Below, in pieces: positions 31,704 to 41,958 of a DNA stretch of 64,000 bases. Under the pieces are notes generated by a model. The model worked only from the letters and a program-made list of their open reading frames with translations. It was not told where the DNA came from and made no database searches. Position 1 is the stretch's first letter, and each line of letters begins with the position of its first letter. This stretch comes from an uncultured Kordiimonas sp. (GTDB taxonomy: Bacteria > Pseudomonadota > Alphaproteobacteria > Sphingomonadales > Kordiimonadaceae): assembly GCA_947492375.1 (NCBI GenBank), contig CANLMI010000002.1, positions 62,001 through 126,000 of the forward strand. The letters run 5' to 3'. The position numbers and the translations under genes were made by a program.

Positions 31704-32798
31704 TTACTCTGCTGGCGCTAGGCGGGTTTCAATCGGTTCTAAGCTGGCGATTTGAACCGGATCGATCCCCGAAAGCTTCATCATCGGTTCAAGCGTCGGG
31801 ATTTTACGCGGGCTCACACTTTTAACTTGCTCTGTAATCTCGCGGATATGATCCGGCGTCGTACCGCAGCAGCCGCCAACAATGTTTAAAAGCCCTTCAT
31901 CAGCCCAGCCCTTCAAATGGCCTGCCATTGTCTCAGGCGTTTCATCATATTCACCCATTTCATTGGGTAGACCCGCGTTTGGGAACACACATACATGCGT
32001 ATCGGCAATGCCCGCGATCGTAACAGCGTGGGAGCGAAGAAGGTCTGCTCCAAAGGCGCAGTTCAGCCCAACAGAAAATGGTTTCACATGACGAATACTA
32101 TGCCAGAAGGCTTCTATCGTTTGCCCCGACAGGTTACGACCTGACATATCAGTGATCGTGCATGACATCATCACAGGTAACCTGCGGCCAATTTCATCAA
32201 ACACTTCTTCAGTCGCAAAAATTGCGGCCTTCGCGTTCAATGTATCGAACACTGTTTCAATCAAAATAATATCGACACCGCCTTCAATCAAACCATCGAT
32301 TTGCTCTTTATAAGCTTCTTTCACTTCATCAAAACTGACAGAACGGTAACCCGGATTATTCACATCTGGTGAAACCGAGAGCGATTGGTTCATTGGCCCG
32401 ATTGAGCCTGCGACAAATCGGGGCTTTTCAGGTGTTTTCAATGTCCACTCATCCGCAACACGGCGCGCGAGTGCAGCGCCCGCCACATTAATCTCACGAG
32501 CATATTCCTGCATATCATAATCTGCCATTGAAATACGGGTCGCATTGAACGTATCGGTTTCAATGATGTCAGCGCCGGCGGCTAAAAATTCACCATGAAT
32601 TTTCCCGATGATATCTGGCTTGGTGATAACAAGCAGATCATTGTTGCCCTTAAGGTCGCTTGGCCAATCTGCGAAACGTTCGCCGCGATAATCAGCTTCT
32701 TCCAAGCCTTCTTTCTGGATCATTGTACCCATCGCACCATCAATGATAAGGATACGTTCTGCGGCCAATTCTTCTAATTTTTCTTGTGCTAAAGTCAT
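31704..32798 (-). CDS. metH: Homocysteine S-methyltransferase subunit (MetH N-terminal module encoded separately)
   Basis: [28 protein letters not shown]..., [15 protein letters not shown] zinc site; start revised to 32798. Confidence 0.93.
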   Translation of the reverse strand: MTLAQEKLEELAAERILIIDGAMGTMIQKEGLEEADYRGERFADWPSDLKGNNDLLVITKPDIIGKIHGEFLAAGADIIETDTFNATRISMADYDMQEYAREINVAGAALARRVADEWTLKTPEKPRFVAGSIGPMNQSLSVSPDVNNPGYRSVSFDEVKEAYKEQIDGLIEGGVDIILIETVFDTLNAKAAIFATEEVFDEIGRRLPVMMSCTITDMSGRNLSGQTIEAFWHSIRHVKPFSVGLNCAFGADLLRSHAVTIAGIADTHVCVFPNAGLPNEMGEYDETPETMAGHLKGWADEGLLNIVGGCCGTTPDHIREITEQVKSVSPRKIPTLEPMMKLSGIDPVQIASLEPIETRLAPAE

Positions 32799-32799
32799 A

Positions 32800-33726
32800 T
32801 TACGCTTCCGCCACGTCAGTACCGCGCAGACCAAGCATATGACAGATTGCATATGTCAGTTCAGCACGGTTTAATGTATAAAAATGGAAATCACGCACCC
32901 CGCCAGCATATAGCTGCTTGCACATTTCACCAGCAACGGTTGCTGCGACAAGGCTGCGCGTTTGTGGGCGTTCATCAAGCCCCTCGAACAGTTTATGTAA
33001 CCAGTCAGGTACGTTTGTTCCGCAAGAACCCGCAAATGATTTTAAGGTGTTAAAATTGGTCACTGGCAATATTCCCGGGATGATAGGAACATCGATACCG
33101 TATGACTGACAGTGGTCAAGAAAACGAAAATAGCTATCCGGTTCAAAGAAAAACTGCGTGATGGCCCGTGTGGCGCCAGCATCAACCTTGCGCTTAAGAT
33201 TTTCAAGGTCAGCAGCAAGGGTTGGGCTATCAGGGTGTTGCTCCGGGTATGCGGCAACAGAAATTTCAAAATCACTTGAAATGGAACGGATACCTTCAAC
33301 AAGTTCTGCCGCATTTTGATACCCCGAAGGGTGCGGTGTATATGGCTTACCAATCGTTGGAGGGTCGCCCCGCAACGCTACAATATGATCAACACCCGCG
33401 TCACGGTAAGCCCGGATAATACCATCCACTTCATTCCTACTCGCATCAACGCACGTCAGATGGGCCGCTGGTTTAAGCGATGTTTCGTCCAGTAAGCGCT
33501 TGACAGTTTTGTGCGTACGTTCACGTGTTGAACCACCAGCACCATATGTTACCGATACAAAGCTTGGATCAAGTGTTTCGAGCGTTTTGATTGACTGCCA
33601 TAATGTGTTTTCCATTTTTTCCGTTTTTGGCGGAAAAAACTCAAAGGATACATTCACGTCACCCAGCATATTAGAAAGCAAGCTTTTCGTGTGGTGTTTC
33701 CCGATAGGGTTTTGAATTGTTTGCAT
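32800..33726 (-). CDS. metF: Methylenetetrahydrofolate reductase
   Basis: 308 aa; [29 protein letters not shown]; true start may be the internal Met of [12 protein letters not shown]. Confidence 0.95.
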   Translation of the reverse strand: MQTIQNPIGKHHTKSLLSNMLGDVNVSFEFFPPKTEKMENTLWQSIKTLETLDPSFVSVTYGAGGSTRERTHKTVKRLLDETSLKPAAHLTCVDASRNEVDGIIRAYRDAGVDHIVALRGDPPTIGKPYTPHPSGYQNAAELVEGIRSISSDFEISVAAYPEQHPDSPTLAADLENLKRKVDAGATRAITQFFFEPDSYFRFLDHCQSYGIDVPIIPGILPVTNFNTLKSFAGSCGTNVPDWLHKLFEGLDERPQTRSLVAATVAGEMCKQLYAGGVRDFHFYTLNRAELTYAICHMLGLRGTDVAEA

Positions 33727-33746
33727 ATTATTTAACCTTACACACG

Positions 33747-34691
33747 TTATACTGCTTTGCGCGTTTCTGATTTTTCAAATGACCAGAGAACAATTGTTAG
33801 CTCACCACCATCGAGGTATTTAATTTGAGTAGCAACCAGCCCTGCCTTATCAGCCCAGCCTTTCATCTCATTTTCACTAAAACCGAGGCGACGATGTGCA
33901 TGTTCATTACGCAAAGATTCGCGGTCATGCGGGGCAAAATCAATAATCAACAGTTTTCCGCTCACACTCATGGCTTTGGAAGCCTCAATAATAGCTTTTT
34001 GAGGCTGATCGGCAAAATGCAACACCTGATGAAATATAACTAAGTCCTGACTGGCTTCACCAACTGGCAAATCATACATATCGCCTAATTGTACATGGCA
34101 GTTAGAGAGGTTTTTTGCAGCCAATTGACTTCTTGCAACACCTAACATCTCACGCGATACATCAACCCCGAGTGCTACATCCGCGTATGGGGCAAACAAT
34201 TCCAGCATCCGCCCTGTACCCGTACCAACATCGAGAATATTAAGGCCTTTACCGTCACCGACCATACCGAGTAAAGCCGTTTCAACTTCAGCCTCAGAGG
34301 CATAAAGCGATCTAATTTCATTCCAGCTATCTGCATTTTCACGAAAATAAATTTGTGCGCGTTCAAATCTTTGCGACCTGATATATTCAGCTGCCCTTAT
34401 ATCTTCACGGAGCAATTCGTCATTACGGTCTATAAAAGTAAACGTAAAATGGATAAATTTCCGAACAAGTTGACTATCGCACAAGCGATAGAAAACCTGT
34501 GTTCCTTCCTGCAATCTATCGATAAGCCCAGAATCACTTAAAAGCTTTAAATGTCGGGATACACGTGGCTGGCTCTGCCCAAGGATTTGCACAATTTCAC
34601 CCACCATCAACTCCCCCTCACCCAGTAAGGTCAGAATTCGCAAACGTGTAATTTCACCCGCAGCGCGAAGTGTTGAAAGCAGTTTTTCCAT
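33747..34691 (-). CDS. ArsR-family regulator fused to a SAM-dependent methyltransferase domain
   Basis: 314 aa; wHTH GEITRLRILTLLGEGELMVGEIVQILGQSQPRVSRHLKLLSDSGLI then NILDVGTGTGRMLELFAPYAD. Confidence 0.92.
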   Translation of the reverse strand: MEKLLSTLRAAGEITRLRILTLLGEGELMVGEIVQILGQSQPRVSRHLKLLSDSGLIDRLQEGTQVFYRLCDSQLVRKFIHFTFTFIDRNDELLREDIRAAEYIRSQRFERAQIYFRENADSWNEIRSLYASEAEVETALLGMVGDGKGLNILDVGTGTGRMLELFAPYADVALGVDVSREMLGVARSQLAAKNLSNCHVQLGDMYDLPVGEASQDLVIFHQVLHFADQPQKAIIEASKAMSVSGKLLIIDFAPHDRESLRNEHAHRRLGFSENEMKGWADKAGLVATQIKYLDGGELTIVLWSFEKSETRKAV

Positions 34692-34706
34692 AGTACCTTT
34701 TCCTAT

Positions 34707-34738
34707 AAAGAATTCTTAATATAAAGAATTCTTTATAT
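34707..34738. promoter_or_regulatory. Putative operator: tandem AT-rich palindromes upstream of the arsR-methyltransferase gene
   Basis: AAAGAATTCTT at 34707-34717 and TATAAAGAATTCTTTATA around 34723-34734, immediately upstream of the start codon at 34691. Confidence 0.65.
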
Positions 34739-34902
34739 ATGTAAAGAATAATATTCCAAATCCGCTCATTTGATTGTGATATCAAATCCAAAACTTTTGG
34801 TATGAATATCTATTTCATAAGGTTATGGTCTGCCGCAATAGGGAAATAAGTTACGTACTGAATATTACAGATAGTATAAAATAAAAAAACTATGAGAAAA
34901 TA

Positions 34903-35655
34903 ATGACTATGAAATCGCCTCTTAAGTTGATAGCCATTGCGGTGTTGGCATCTATGACATCTGCTTGCGCAACAACAAACACAGACCCCGAAGTCAACGA
35001 TCCTTATGAAAACACAAACAGAGCAATCTGGAAATTCAACCGCGTCGTTGACAAAGCAGTAACACGTCCCGTTTCTACTGTATATAGAACGCTTATCCCT
35101 GAGCAACCCCGTAAAGGTATCTCTAATGTCTATCGAAACCTAGGGGAACCATGGAGTTTCGTGAATAATATTTTACAAGGTGAACTGGGTGATGCCGGCA
35201 CCACACTTGGCAGGTTTCTTATCAACACAACACTTGGCCTTGGTGGCTTATTCAAAGTGTCGGATAAGATGGGCATCAAATATCAAAGCGAAGACTTTGG
35301 TCAAACCCTTGCAGTATGGGGCGTGAATGAAGGCCCATACCTCGTTCTTCCATTCCTTGGACCATCGAATGGCCGAGATGCGCTGGGTTCGGTTGGAGAT
35401 TTCGTAGCGGAACCGGTGAATATTGGTATTGATCAGCTTGATGAAAAAGGTTTACTTCTCGCCAAACTATCACTTGGAGTGATCGAAGCACGAGCACGAT
35501 TACATTCCACTATCGAAGGCCTGTATAAGGAAAATGACCCTTATGTATTTGCACGAGCGGCTTATCGTCAGCAACGCAACTTCCAAATTAGAAACGGTGA
35601 ACGCGTTACATCAGAAGAAGATGACCTTTTCGATACATTAGAAGATGATGAATAA
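34903..35655 (+). CDS. mlaA: MlaA/VacJ family lipoprotein
   Basis: 250 aa; ASMTSACATT lipobox, NDPYENTNRAIWKFNRVVD, GPYLVLPFLGPSNGRD. Confidence 0.95.
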   Translation: MTMKSPLKLIAIAVLASMTSACATTNTDPEVNDPYENTNRAIWKFNRVVDKAVTRPVSTVYRTLIPEQPRKGISNVYRNLGEPWSFVNNILQGELGDAGTTLGRFLINTTLGLGGLFKVSDKMGIKYQSEDFGQTLAVWGVNEGPYLVLPFLGPSNGRDALGSVGDFVAEPVNIGIDQLDEKGLLLAKLSLGVIEARARLHSTIEGLYKENDPYVFARAAYRQQRNFQIRNGERVTSEEDDLFDTLEDDE

Positions 35656-35680
35656 AATAGGTTTTAAAACACCTCAACAA

Positions 35681-35706
35681 AAAAGGAGCCAACTGGCTCC
35701 TTTTTT
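35681..35706. terminator. Intrinsic terminator after mlaA
   Basis: AAAAGGAGCC-aact-GGCTCCTTTTTT. Confidence 0.9.
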
Positions 35707-35738
35707 AGTACCTGAAACAATGAACACAGTGAATGGTA

Positions 35739-37409
35739 TTAGCGTTCAAACTTACGGAATTTAATTCGATGTGGCTGATCAGCATCCGCCCCAAGGCGGC
35801 GCTTTTTATCTTCTTCATAATCAGCGTAATTACCTTCAAACCATTCCACATGGCTATCACCTTCAAACGCTAGAATATGAGTAGCAATACGGTCCAGGAA
35901 GAAACGATCGTGGCTGATCACTACAGCACAGCCTGCAAAATTCTCAAGCGCTTCTTCAAGCGCAGACAGAGTTTCCACATCCAGGTCGTTTGTTGGTTCA
36001 TCAAGTAAAAGTACGTTACCGCCTTCTTTCAACATTTTTGCCAAGTGAACCCGGTTACGTTCACCGCCAGACAACAGGCCTACCTTTTTCTGCTGATCTG
36101 TACCTTTAAAGTTAAAAGCGCCAACATATGCGCGGGTATTAACTTCGCTTTTTCCAAAATAGAAAATATCGTGGCCGCCGGAAACTTCTTCCCACACATT
36201 TTTATTAGCATCTAATGCATCACGTGATTGATCAACATAGCCTAATTGAACAGTGTCACCGACTTCCATTTCACCAGCATCAGGGGTTTCCTGACCCGTT
36301 ATCATTCTAAATAATGTTGTTTTACCCGCGCCGTTCGGGCCAATCACACCCACGATGCCTCCCGGCGGTAATGTAAACTCCAGATTTTCAAATAAAAGCT
36401 TATCACCAAATGCCTTGCTGATACCGCGCGCTTCGATCACTTTACCACCAAGACGTTCCGGTGGCTGAATTTTAATCTGTGCAGGACCTGCGGCAAAATC
36501 CTTGCTGGCATTAAGAAGCTCGTCATATGCCTTAATACGCGCTTTTGACTTGGCCTGCCGTGCTTTCGGGCTTTGTCTAATCCACTGAAGTTCAGCATCC
36601 AATGCCTTTTGACGTGACTTCTCTGTACGCTCTTCCTGCGACATTCTCTTGGATTTTGCTTCTAACCAAGCTGAATAATTCCCTTCGAAAGGGATACCTT
36701 GGCCGCGGTCAAGTTCAAGCACCCAACCAACAACATTATCAAGGAAATAACGATCGTGGGTTACAAGGATTACACATCCTTTATAGTCCTGAAGATATCG
36801 CTCTAACCAAGCAACAGTTTCAGCATCTAAATGGTTTGTTGGCTCATCCAACAATAACATCTCTGGCTTTTCTAAAAGCAGCTTACAAAGTGCAACCCGC
36901 CGTTTTTCACCGCCAGAGAGTTTATCAACAGTCCAATCACCCTGGGGGCAACGAAGGGCATCCATCGCCACCTCAGCTTGCCCTTGAAGGTCCCAGGCGT
37001 CTGCCGCATCAATTTGTTCCTGAAGTTCGCCCATCTTAGTGAGCAGATCCATATTTTCTGGATCCATACCATAATCGCCAGCAACCTGATTAAACTCATC
37101 AACAATTGACTGCATTTTTGCAAGGCCGAGCATAACATTGCCCATTACGTCCAGGCTTTCATCAAGTTCTGGTTCCTGAGGCAAATAACCTACCCGAACA
37201 CCATCAGCAGCCCAGGCTTCACCACCAAACTCAGGGTCATAACCAGCCATAATCTTCATTAATGTCGACTTACCAGCACCGTTTTGACCAATAATAGCAA
37301 TCTTGGCATCAGGTAAGAAATTAAGAGAAACGCCGTTCAGAATTTGCTTACCACCCGGATATGATTTGGTAAGGCGCTGCATCTGATAAACATATTGATA
37401 TGCGGCCAT
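35739..37409 (-). CDS. ettA: Energy-dependent translational throttle protein EttA (ABC-F)
   Basis: 556 aa; two ABC cassettes, GQNGAGKSTLMKIMAG, LSGGEKRRVALCKLLL, PPERLGGKVIEARGI. Confidence 0.96.
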   Translation of the reverse strand: MAAYQYVYQMQRLTKSYPGGKQILNGVSLNFLPDAKIAIIGQNGAGKSTLMKIMAGYDPEFGGEAWAADGVRVGYLPQEPELDESLDVMGNVMLGLAKMQSIVDEFNQVAGDYGMDPENMDLLTKMGELQEQIDAADAWDLQGQAEVAMDALRCPQGDWTVDKLSGGEKRRVALCKLLLEKPEMLLLDEPTNHLDAETVAWLERYLQDYKGCVILVTHDRYFLDNVVGWVLELDRGQGIPFEGNYSAWLEAKSKRMSQEERTEKSRQKALDAELQWIRQSPKARQAKSKARIKAYDELLNASKDFAAGPAQIKIQPPERLGGKVIEARGISKAFGDKLLFENLEFTLPPGGIVGVIGPNGAGKTTLFRMITGQETPDAGEMEVGDTVQLGYVDQSRDALDANKNVWEEVSGGHDIFYFGKSEVNTRAYVGAFNFKGTDQQKKVGLLSGGERNRVHLAKMLKEGGNVLLLDEPTNDLDVETLSALEEALENFAGCAVVISHDRFFLDRIATHILAFEGDSHVEWFEGNYADYEEDKKRRLGADADQPHRIKFRKFER

Positions 37410-37570
37410 GGCTAGTTTGTCCTTATTTATAGAATATATTAAATTATACGGTCACGTGATGACCTTAAATTACGCCATGTGTTACAGGAGAAAATCGTCA
37501 GGAGCAAGCAGAGACATATAATGCTTAACAACAAACTCACTAACTAAGAATAAAAGTCTACAAACAGAAA

Positions 37571-37972
37571 TTACTCTGAAAATTTGTCAAACTTCGGCAA
37601 GCCATCTTCTTCAATATGCAACCATTCCAGCTTTGTTTTAGTATATACATGTGCTTCGGGTTTTAGAGTATCAGCTTCTTTAATAAAACCAATATGCAGA
37701 TGAATTTCCTCTGGCCATGCTTCGCCTTCAAAAGCGACCGAACTACCACAGGCCGAGCAGAAATACCGGGTGGCACCGGGGCTGGATTTATATTCGCATA
37801 GAACATCACCCCGCAATTTTACAGAAGCAAAGTCAAAACCTGCATAAGTCGTATATGCAGCACCAGATACTCTGCGGCAACTTGGGCAATGACAGTTGCC
37901 AACCCATTTAGGTTCAGAAAAAATCTCAGCAGTGATAGCACCGCAAAGGCATTTACCTGTATAATTCACCAC
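37571..37972 (-). CDS. GFA family protein (glutathione-dependent formaldehyde-activating enzyme-like)
   Basis: 133 aa; GKCLCGAI, GNCHCPSCRRVSGAAY, YFCSACGSSV. Confidence 0.93.
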   Translation of the reverse strand: MVNYTGKCLCGAITAEIFSEPKWVGNCHCPSCRRVSGAAYTTYAGFDFASVKLRGDVLCEYKSSPGATRYFCSACGSSVAFEGEAWPEEIHLHIGFIKEADTLKPEAHVYTKTKLEWLHIEEDGLPKFDKFSE

Positions 37973-38087
37973 TTTAATTCCCCCTTATTACAGCCACCTT
38001 TACGATCAATTACGATAGATGGAGATGGCTAGAAAATGCAAGCCGCCGCTTAAAAATGTGATCAAGCGACAGCATTGCTTTTGTAGG

Positions 38088-38750
38088 TTATTCAGCGCTA
38101 CGTTCTTGCATTTTCTTTAAAACAGCCATCATACGACCGTGGCTATTCTGGGCAGTATCGGTATCTTTTACACTGTTCCACCACCGAGTAAGATTAGGGC
38201 GGTCGCCAAAGCCAGCATACCCAAACTGGGATACTAATGTATCCAACTGAAACACCATTGGAATCAAAGCTGCATCCGCAACAGTCCAATCATCACCGAC
38301 AGCGCGTGTCCCAACTTTAGTCATACAAGTATTTAAAAGATCAAGCGCTTTTGGAAGTGCCTCCTTTAAGGCATTTTCAATCGCAGCGTCGTCACGGCGT
38401 TGAAAGATCAGAGCTAATAACATGGGCCCAATTGCTGGAATGATATACATATCGTAAATACGTGCAAGCAGCTTGGCATTTGCGGCTGCATCAGCATCTA
38501 CGGGCACAAGGCTTACACCGTCAAAGACAGAATCTATATATTCCAGAATAACCTGCCCTTCGATTAAGACATCACCGTCATCTTTAACAAAATAAGGTAT
38601 TTTCCCCGTAGGGCTCGCCGCCATTAATTCTGGCGTACCGAACGCATGCGGCAAGCCGCCAAATTCAACTTGATCGCTCGCTTCTTTAAGCTCAAGACCA
38701 ATAACAACACGCTCATAGAATGGGGATAGGTTTACACCGAAGAGCTGCAT
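38088..38750 (-). CDS. Glutathione S-transferase family protein
   Basis: 220 aa; thioredoxin-fold start with SPTGKIPYFVKDDGDVLIEGQVILEYID and WTVADAALIPMVFQ. Confidence 0.9.
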   Translation of the reverse strand: MQLFGVNLSPFYERVVIGLELKEASDQVEFGGLPHAFGTPELMAASPTGKIPYFVKDDGDVLIEGQVILEYIDSVFDGVSLVPVDADAAANAKLLARIYDMYIIPAIGPMLLALIFQRRDDAAIENALKEALPKALDLLNTCMTKVGTRAVGDDWTVADAALIPMVFQLDTLVSQFGYAGFGDRPNLTRWWNSVKDTDTAQNSHGRMMAVLKKMQERSAE

Positions 38751-38787
38751 AAAATGCCTCCAAAATAATAAAAAAGACCCCTCACAC

Positions 38788-39423
38788 TTACAACAAATGC
38801 CCTATAAGTGTGACAGATATTACCAACATAATGATCGTGATTAAAGTATCAAGTATCTGCCATGTCTTTTTTTGTGCAAATAATGGTGCCGCCTTCGTCG
38901 CTCCAATAGCAAGACCTGAAAACCAGATACCAGACGCAACAATCGACCCTAACAAGAATGAAATTTTACCCTCACCGAAAGGATATTTGATACTCACCCC
39001 GCCAAGAAGCGCCATAGTATCCACATATGCCCAAGGATTGAGCCAGGCAAAAGCAAGTGCATGTAAGATAGCAACTTTTACCCCCTGCCCGGCCGCAGCT
39101 CCAGCGGATTGATCAATGATATCGTGGTCAATAGCTTCAGGCTTTAATGCTCGCTTTGCACTCGATAAAGCAAACCATAGTAAAAACAAAACACCGCTCC
39201 ATCCCAGAATTGTAGCTAATAACGGCGATTGCTTAAGCGCAATCTCAGCACTCAAAATGCCCAGGCAAATCATTAAAGTGTCCGAGATAAAGGTTGTTGC
39301 AGTTACTGCAAACACGTGTCTGCGCTTCAAGCCTTGACGCAAAACATAGGCATTTTGTGGGCCAATTGCCGTCAAAAGCCCAAGGGATATCAAAAAACCT
39401 TCCAAGAAGACCGTAATTATCAT
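38788..39423 (-). CDS. LysE/ArgO family amino acid exporter
   Basis: 211 aa; GFLISLGLLTAIGPQNAYVLRQGLKRRHV, LAFAWLNPWAYVDT. Confidence 0.92.
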   Translation of the reverse strand: MIITVFLEGFLISLGLLTAIGPQNAYVLRQGLKRRHVFAVTATTFISDTLMICLGILSAEIALKQSPLLATILGWSGVLFLLWFALSSAKRALKPEAIDHDIIDQSAGAAAGQGVKVAILHALAFAWLNPWAYVDTMALLGGVSIKYPFGEGKISFLLGSIVASGIWFSGLAIGATKAAPLFAQKKTWQILDTLITIIMLVISVTLIGHLL

Positions 39424-40418
39424 TTAACGAAATGCTCGTTTAGCCACCCCATGATCGCGCCATTAACGACCTCTGGCATCTGTTGCTGGCTCCAGTGGCC
39501 ACAGTTCTCCAGATGCACCAAAGTAAGCGGCGTTACACGTTCTTCCATACCCTTAGCCAAGTGGGGCGGGCAAGCACGGTCCATATCAGCCGTGATCATT
39601 AAGCTTGGTTTCTCAATAACAGGCAGTTTTCCATCAATTAAATGTTTTTTCTCAGCTCGCCAATTATTTCCCATGTTGCGGTACCAGTGAAGCGGCCCCG
39701 TAAAACCACCAGCTTCAAAGGCATCGATATAGATTTGCATTTCAGCATCATCCAATAAAAGCTCGCCGCCCCAACCTTCTTCACCTTTCTGGAGAAGCCC
39801 TAACATATCAAGGCTTTCAGTTTGCTTGGACGGTTTTCTATCTTGATCGCGTTTATCACCTGGAATACGCATGAAAAATCGCACCGTATCGCGCACATTC
39901 GCTTCTAATGTTGGCTCACAGGCACCCTCGTCTTGAAAGCGAACAATATACATATCAGGGCCAAATCGCCCTCTAAAAAGTTCAATTGGGTCAGCGCGGT
40001 AATGGGCAACATGCGCAACATTTAAACCAGCAAGGCCGAGTATACGGTCATTCATATAAAGTGGTAAGGACCATAAAATAATCGCCCCCCAATCATGCCC
40101 GACAAAAACTGCTTGCTCGATCCCATAATGATCCAACAGGCCTTCGATATCGCCCGCAAGTTTCGCCATAGTATAATTTTCAGCGCCGTCTGGTTTATCC
40201 GAATTGCCGTACCCACGTTGATCATGTGCAAAAACTGGGTAGCCCGCATCGCCAAACGCCTCCATTTGCGCACGCCAACTATAAGCAAGTTCAGGAAAAC
40301 CATGGAGGAAAAAAATCGCAGGTTTATCGCTTGTCTTATGGTCGGGGCCGTGCCTATAGACGGCAAGCTTTACGCCGTTAGTCTCAACATAATCAGGCGT
40401 TTTATAAATGGGATGCAT
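39420..40418 (-). CDS. Alpha/beta hydrolase (epoxide hydrolase-like)
   Basis: 332 aa; FLHGFPELAYSWRAQ, GHDWGAIILWSL, ENCGHWSQQQMPE. Confidence 0.92.
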   Translation of the reverse strand: MHPIYKTPDYVETNGVKLAVYRHGPDHKTSDKPAIFFLHGFPELAYSWRAQMEAFGDAGYPVFAHDQRGYGNSDKPDGAENYTMAKLAGDIEGLLDHYGIEQAVFVGHDWGAIILWSLPLYMNDRILGLAGLNVAHVAHYRADPIELFRGRFGPDMYIVRFQDEGACEPTLEANVRDTVRFFMRIPGDKRDQDRKPSKQTESLDMLGLLQKGEEGWGGELLLDDAEMQIYIDAFEAGGFTGPLHWYRNMGNNWRAEKKHLIDGKLPVIEKPSLMITADMDRACPPHLAKGMEERVTPLTLVHLENCGHWSQQQMPEVVNGAIMGWLNEHFVK

Positions 40419-40424
40419 ATGGAA

Positions 40425-41798
40425 TTACCCTCCAAAAATCGCGTTCAAAAATAACGCTGAAATAGCAATAGGCACGATATAGCGCAGACAAAAATACCAA
40501 ACCTTGAAAAGAACCGTTTCCTGCATTGGAAGGGCTGCTTTTACACGCTCTTTTTTAATTCCCCACCCAACAATTAATGCACAGGTAACACCAACAACCG
40601 GTAAAATAACATTACTCACGCCCTCACGCACAAGTGCAAACGCCGTTAAACCGTCAAAGCCAAGCACCGCCAAAGGATAATAATCAGACCAGATATTAAA
40701 TGAGAATATCGTCAGAAAACTGAGCACGAATGCCGCGAATGACATTGCCCATGCTGCATGAGGGCGCTTCCACCCAGCTTCCTCGAGACGCGCAACTGTT
40801 GGCGACAATAGCGAAATTGATGAAGTAATCGCCGCAAAAGCAAGCAACATAAAAAACAAAACCGCGACAACACCGCCACCGGTTATTTTTGCAAAAATGA
40901 TTGGCAGCGTAATAAAGATGAGACCCGGCCCCGCAGACGCGTCAACACCCTCACCAAACACAAGTGGGAAAATAGCAAGGCCTGCCAAAATCGCCACCCC
41001 CAAATCCATTAATACGATCCACATTACAGCCTTTGGTAAATTGACATTATTACCCATATAGGCGCCGTACATCATAATTGCCCCCACACCGACAGAAATG
41101 GTAAAGAACGCTTGCCCAACAGCCTCCAACAACACTCCGGGTGTTAAAACTAAATGATCAAATCCAAAAAGAAAATTGAGGGCAGCTGGCATATCACCGT
41201 ATATGCCAGCATAAATAACAATTATCACAAGCAAAACGAACAATATTGGTGTCAGCCATTTACCCGCTAGTTCAATCCCTGTTGTAATATTGGAGGATAC
41301 GATCAATGCGGTCAGCCCCACAAAAACGGCGGACCAAAACGCCATAAGCAAAATGTCTGATTTATATGCTGCGTCGAAGGCAATAATATCTTCAGGCGTC
41401 CACCCATGAAAGCTCTCGGTCATCGCTTCAAAACCATAGAAAATCGCCTGCCCGGCAATAACCATGTAAAAGCTTAAGATTAAGATGGTCCCCATAAGGC
41501 CAACCCACATGATAACAGGCCAAGGCTCCTTACGGCCTGCTTCTATCTGCAAGTTCTTAAGTGCTGTCGGTGGGCTCGCACGCCCCATACGCCCCAGCAA
41601 GAGTTCAGCCATCAATACAGGTGTCGCCACAAAAGCAAGCGCAAGCAGGTAAATAAGCATAAAACCGCCGCCGCCGTTTTTCCCTGCTACGTATGGAAAG
41701 CCCCAAACATTGCCAAGGCCAACAGCAGCACCAGCCGTCACCAAAATAAAAGCCATTCGTGATGTAAAGTTTGGCAACTCTTTACGTGTTATAGCCAT
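40425..41798 (-). CDS. Sodium-dependent transporter (NSS/SNF family)
   Basis: Multi-TM; FTSRMAFILVTAGAAVGLGNVWGFPYVAGKNGGGGFMLIYL; start revised to 41798. Confidence 0.93.
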   Translation of the reverse strand: MAITRKELPNFTSRMAFILVTAGAAVGLGNVWGFPYVAGKNGGGGFMLIYLLALAFVATPVLMAELLLGRMGRASPPTALKNLQIEAGRKEPWPVIMWVGLMGTILILSFYMVIAGQAIFYGFEAMTESFHGWTPEDIIAFDAAYKSDILLMAFWSAVFVGLTALIVSSNITTGIELAGKWLTPILFVLLVIIVIYAGIYGDMPAALNFLFGFDHLVLTPGVLLEAVGQAFFTISVGVGAIMMYGAYMGNNVNLPKAVMWIVLMDLGVAILAGLAIFPLVFGEGVDASAGPGLIFITLPIIFAKITGGGVVAVLFFMLLAFAAITSSISLLSPTVARLEEAGWKRPHAAWAMSFAAFVLSFLTIFSFNIWSDYYPLAVLGFDGLTAFALVREGVSNVILPVVGVTCALIVGWGIKKERVKAALPMQETVLFKVWYFCLRYIVPIAISALFLNAIFGG

Positions 41799-41958
41799 AT
41801 AGACTGTATCCCCAAGTGATCTTCCCTGCGGCAAAGAAATATAACGCATTTAAATACGTACAATTTATCCTTGCCTTCTCCCTAAGCTAACCCCAAAATC
41901 CACAGCAGATGGGATTTGGGTCACCCTTGACTATAAGGGGTATCATAACGGGGTTAAG

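Noticed and set aside
31078-31755. 225-aa + strand ORF antisense to metH
   Set aside because: Shadow ORF; MetH domains on the minus strand are clear
29068-32852. metH as a broken pseudogene
   Set aside because: Break is exactly at a domain boundary with a new start codon, and both parts keep their catalytic motifs; known split arrangement is more likely
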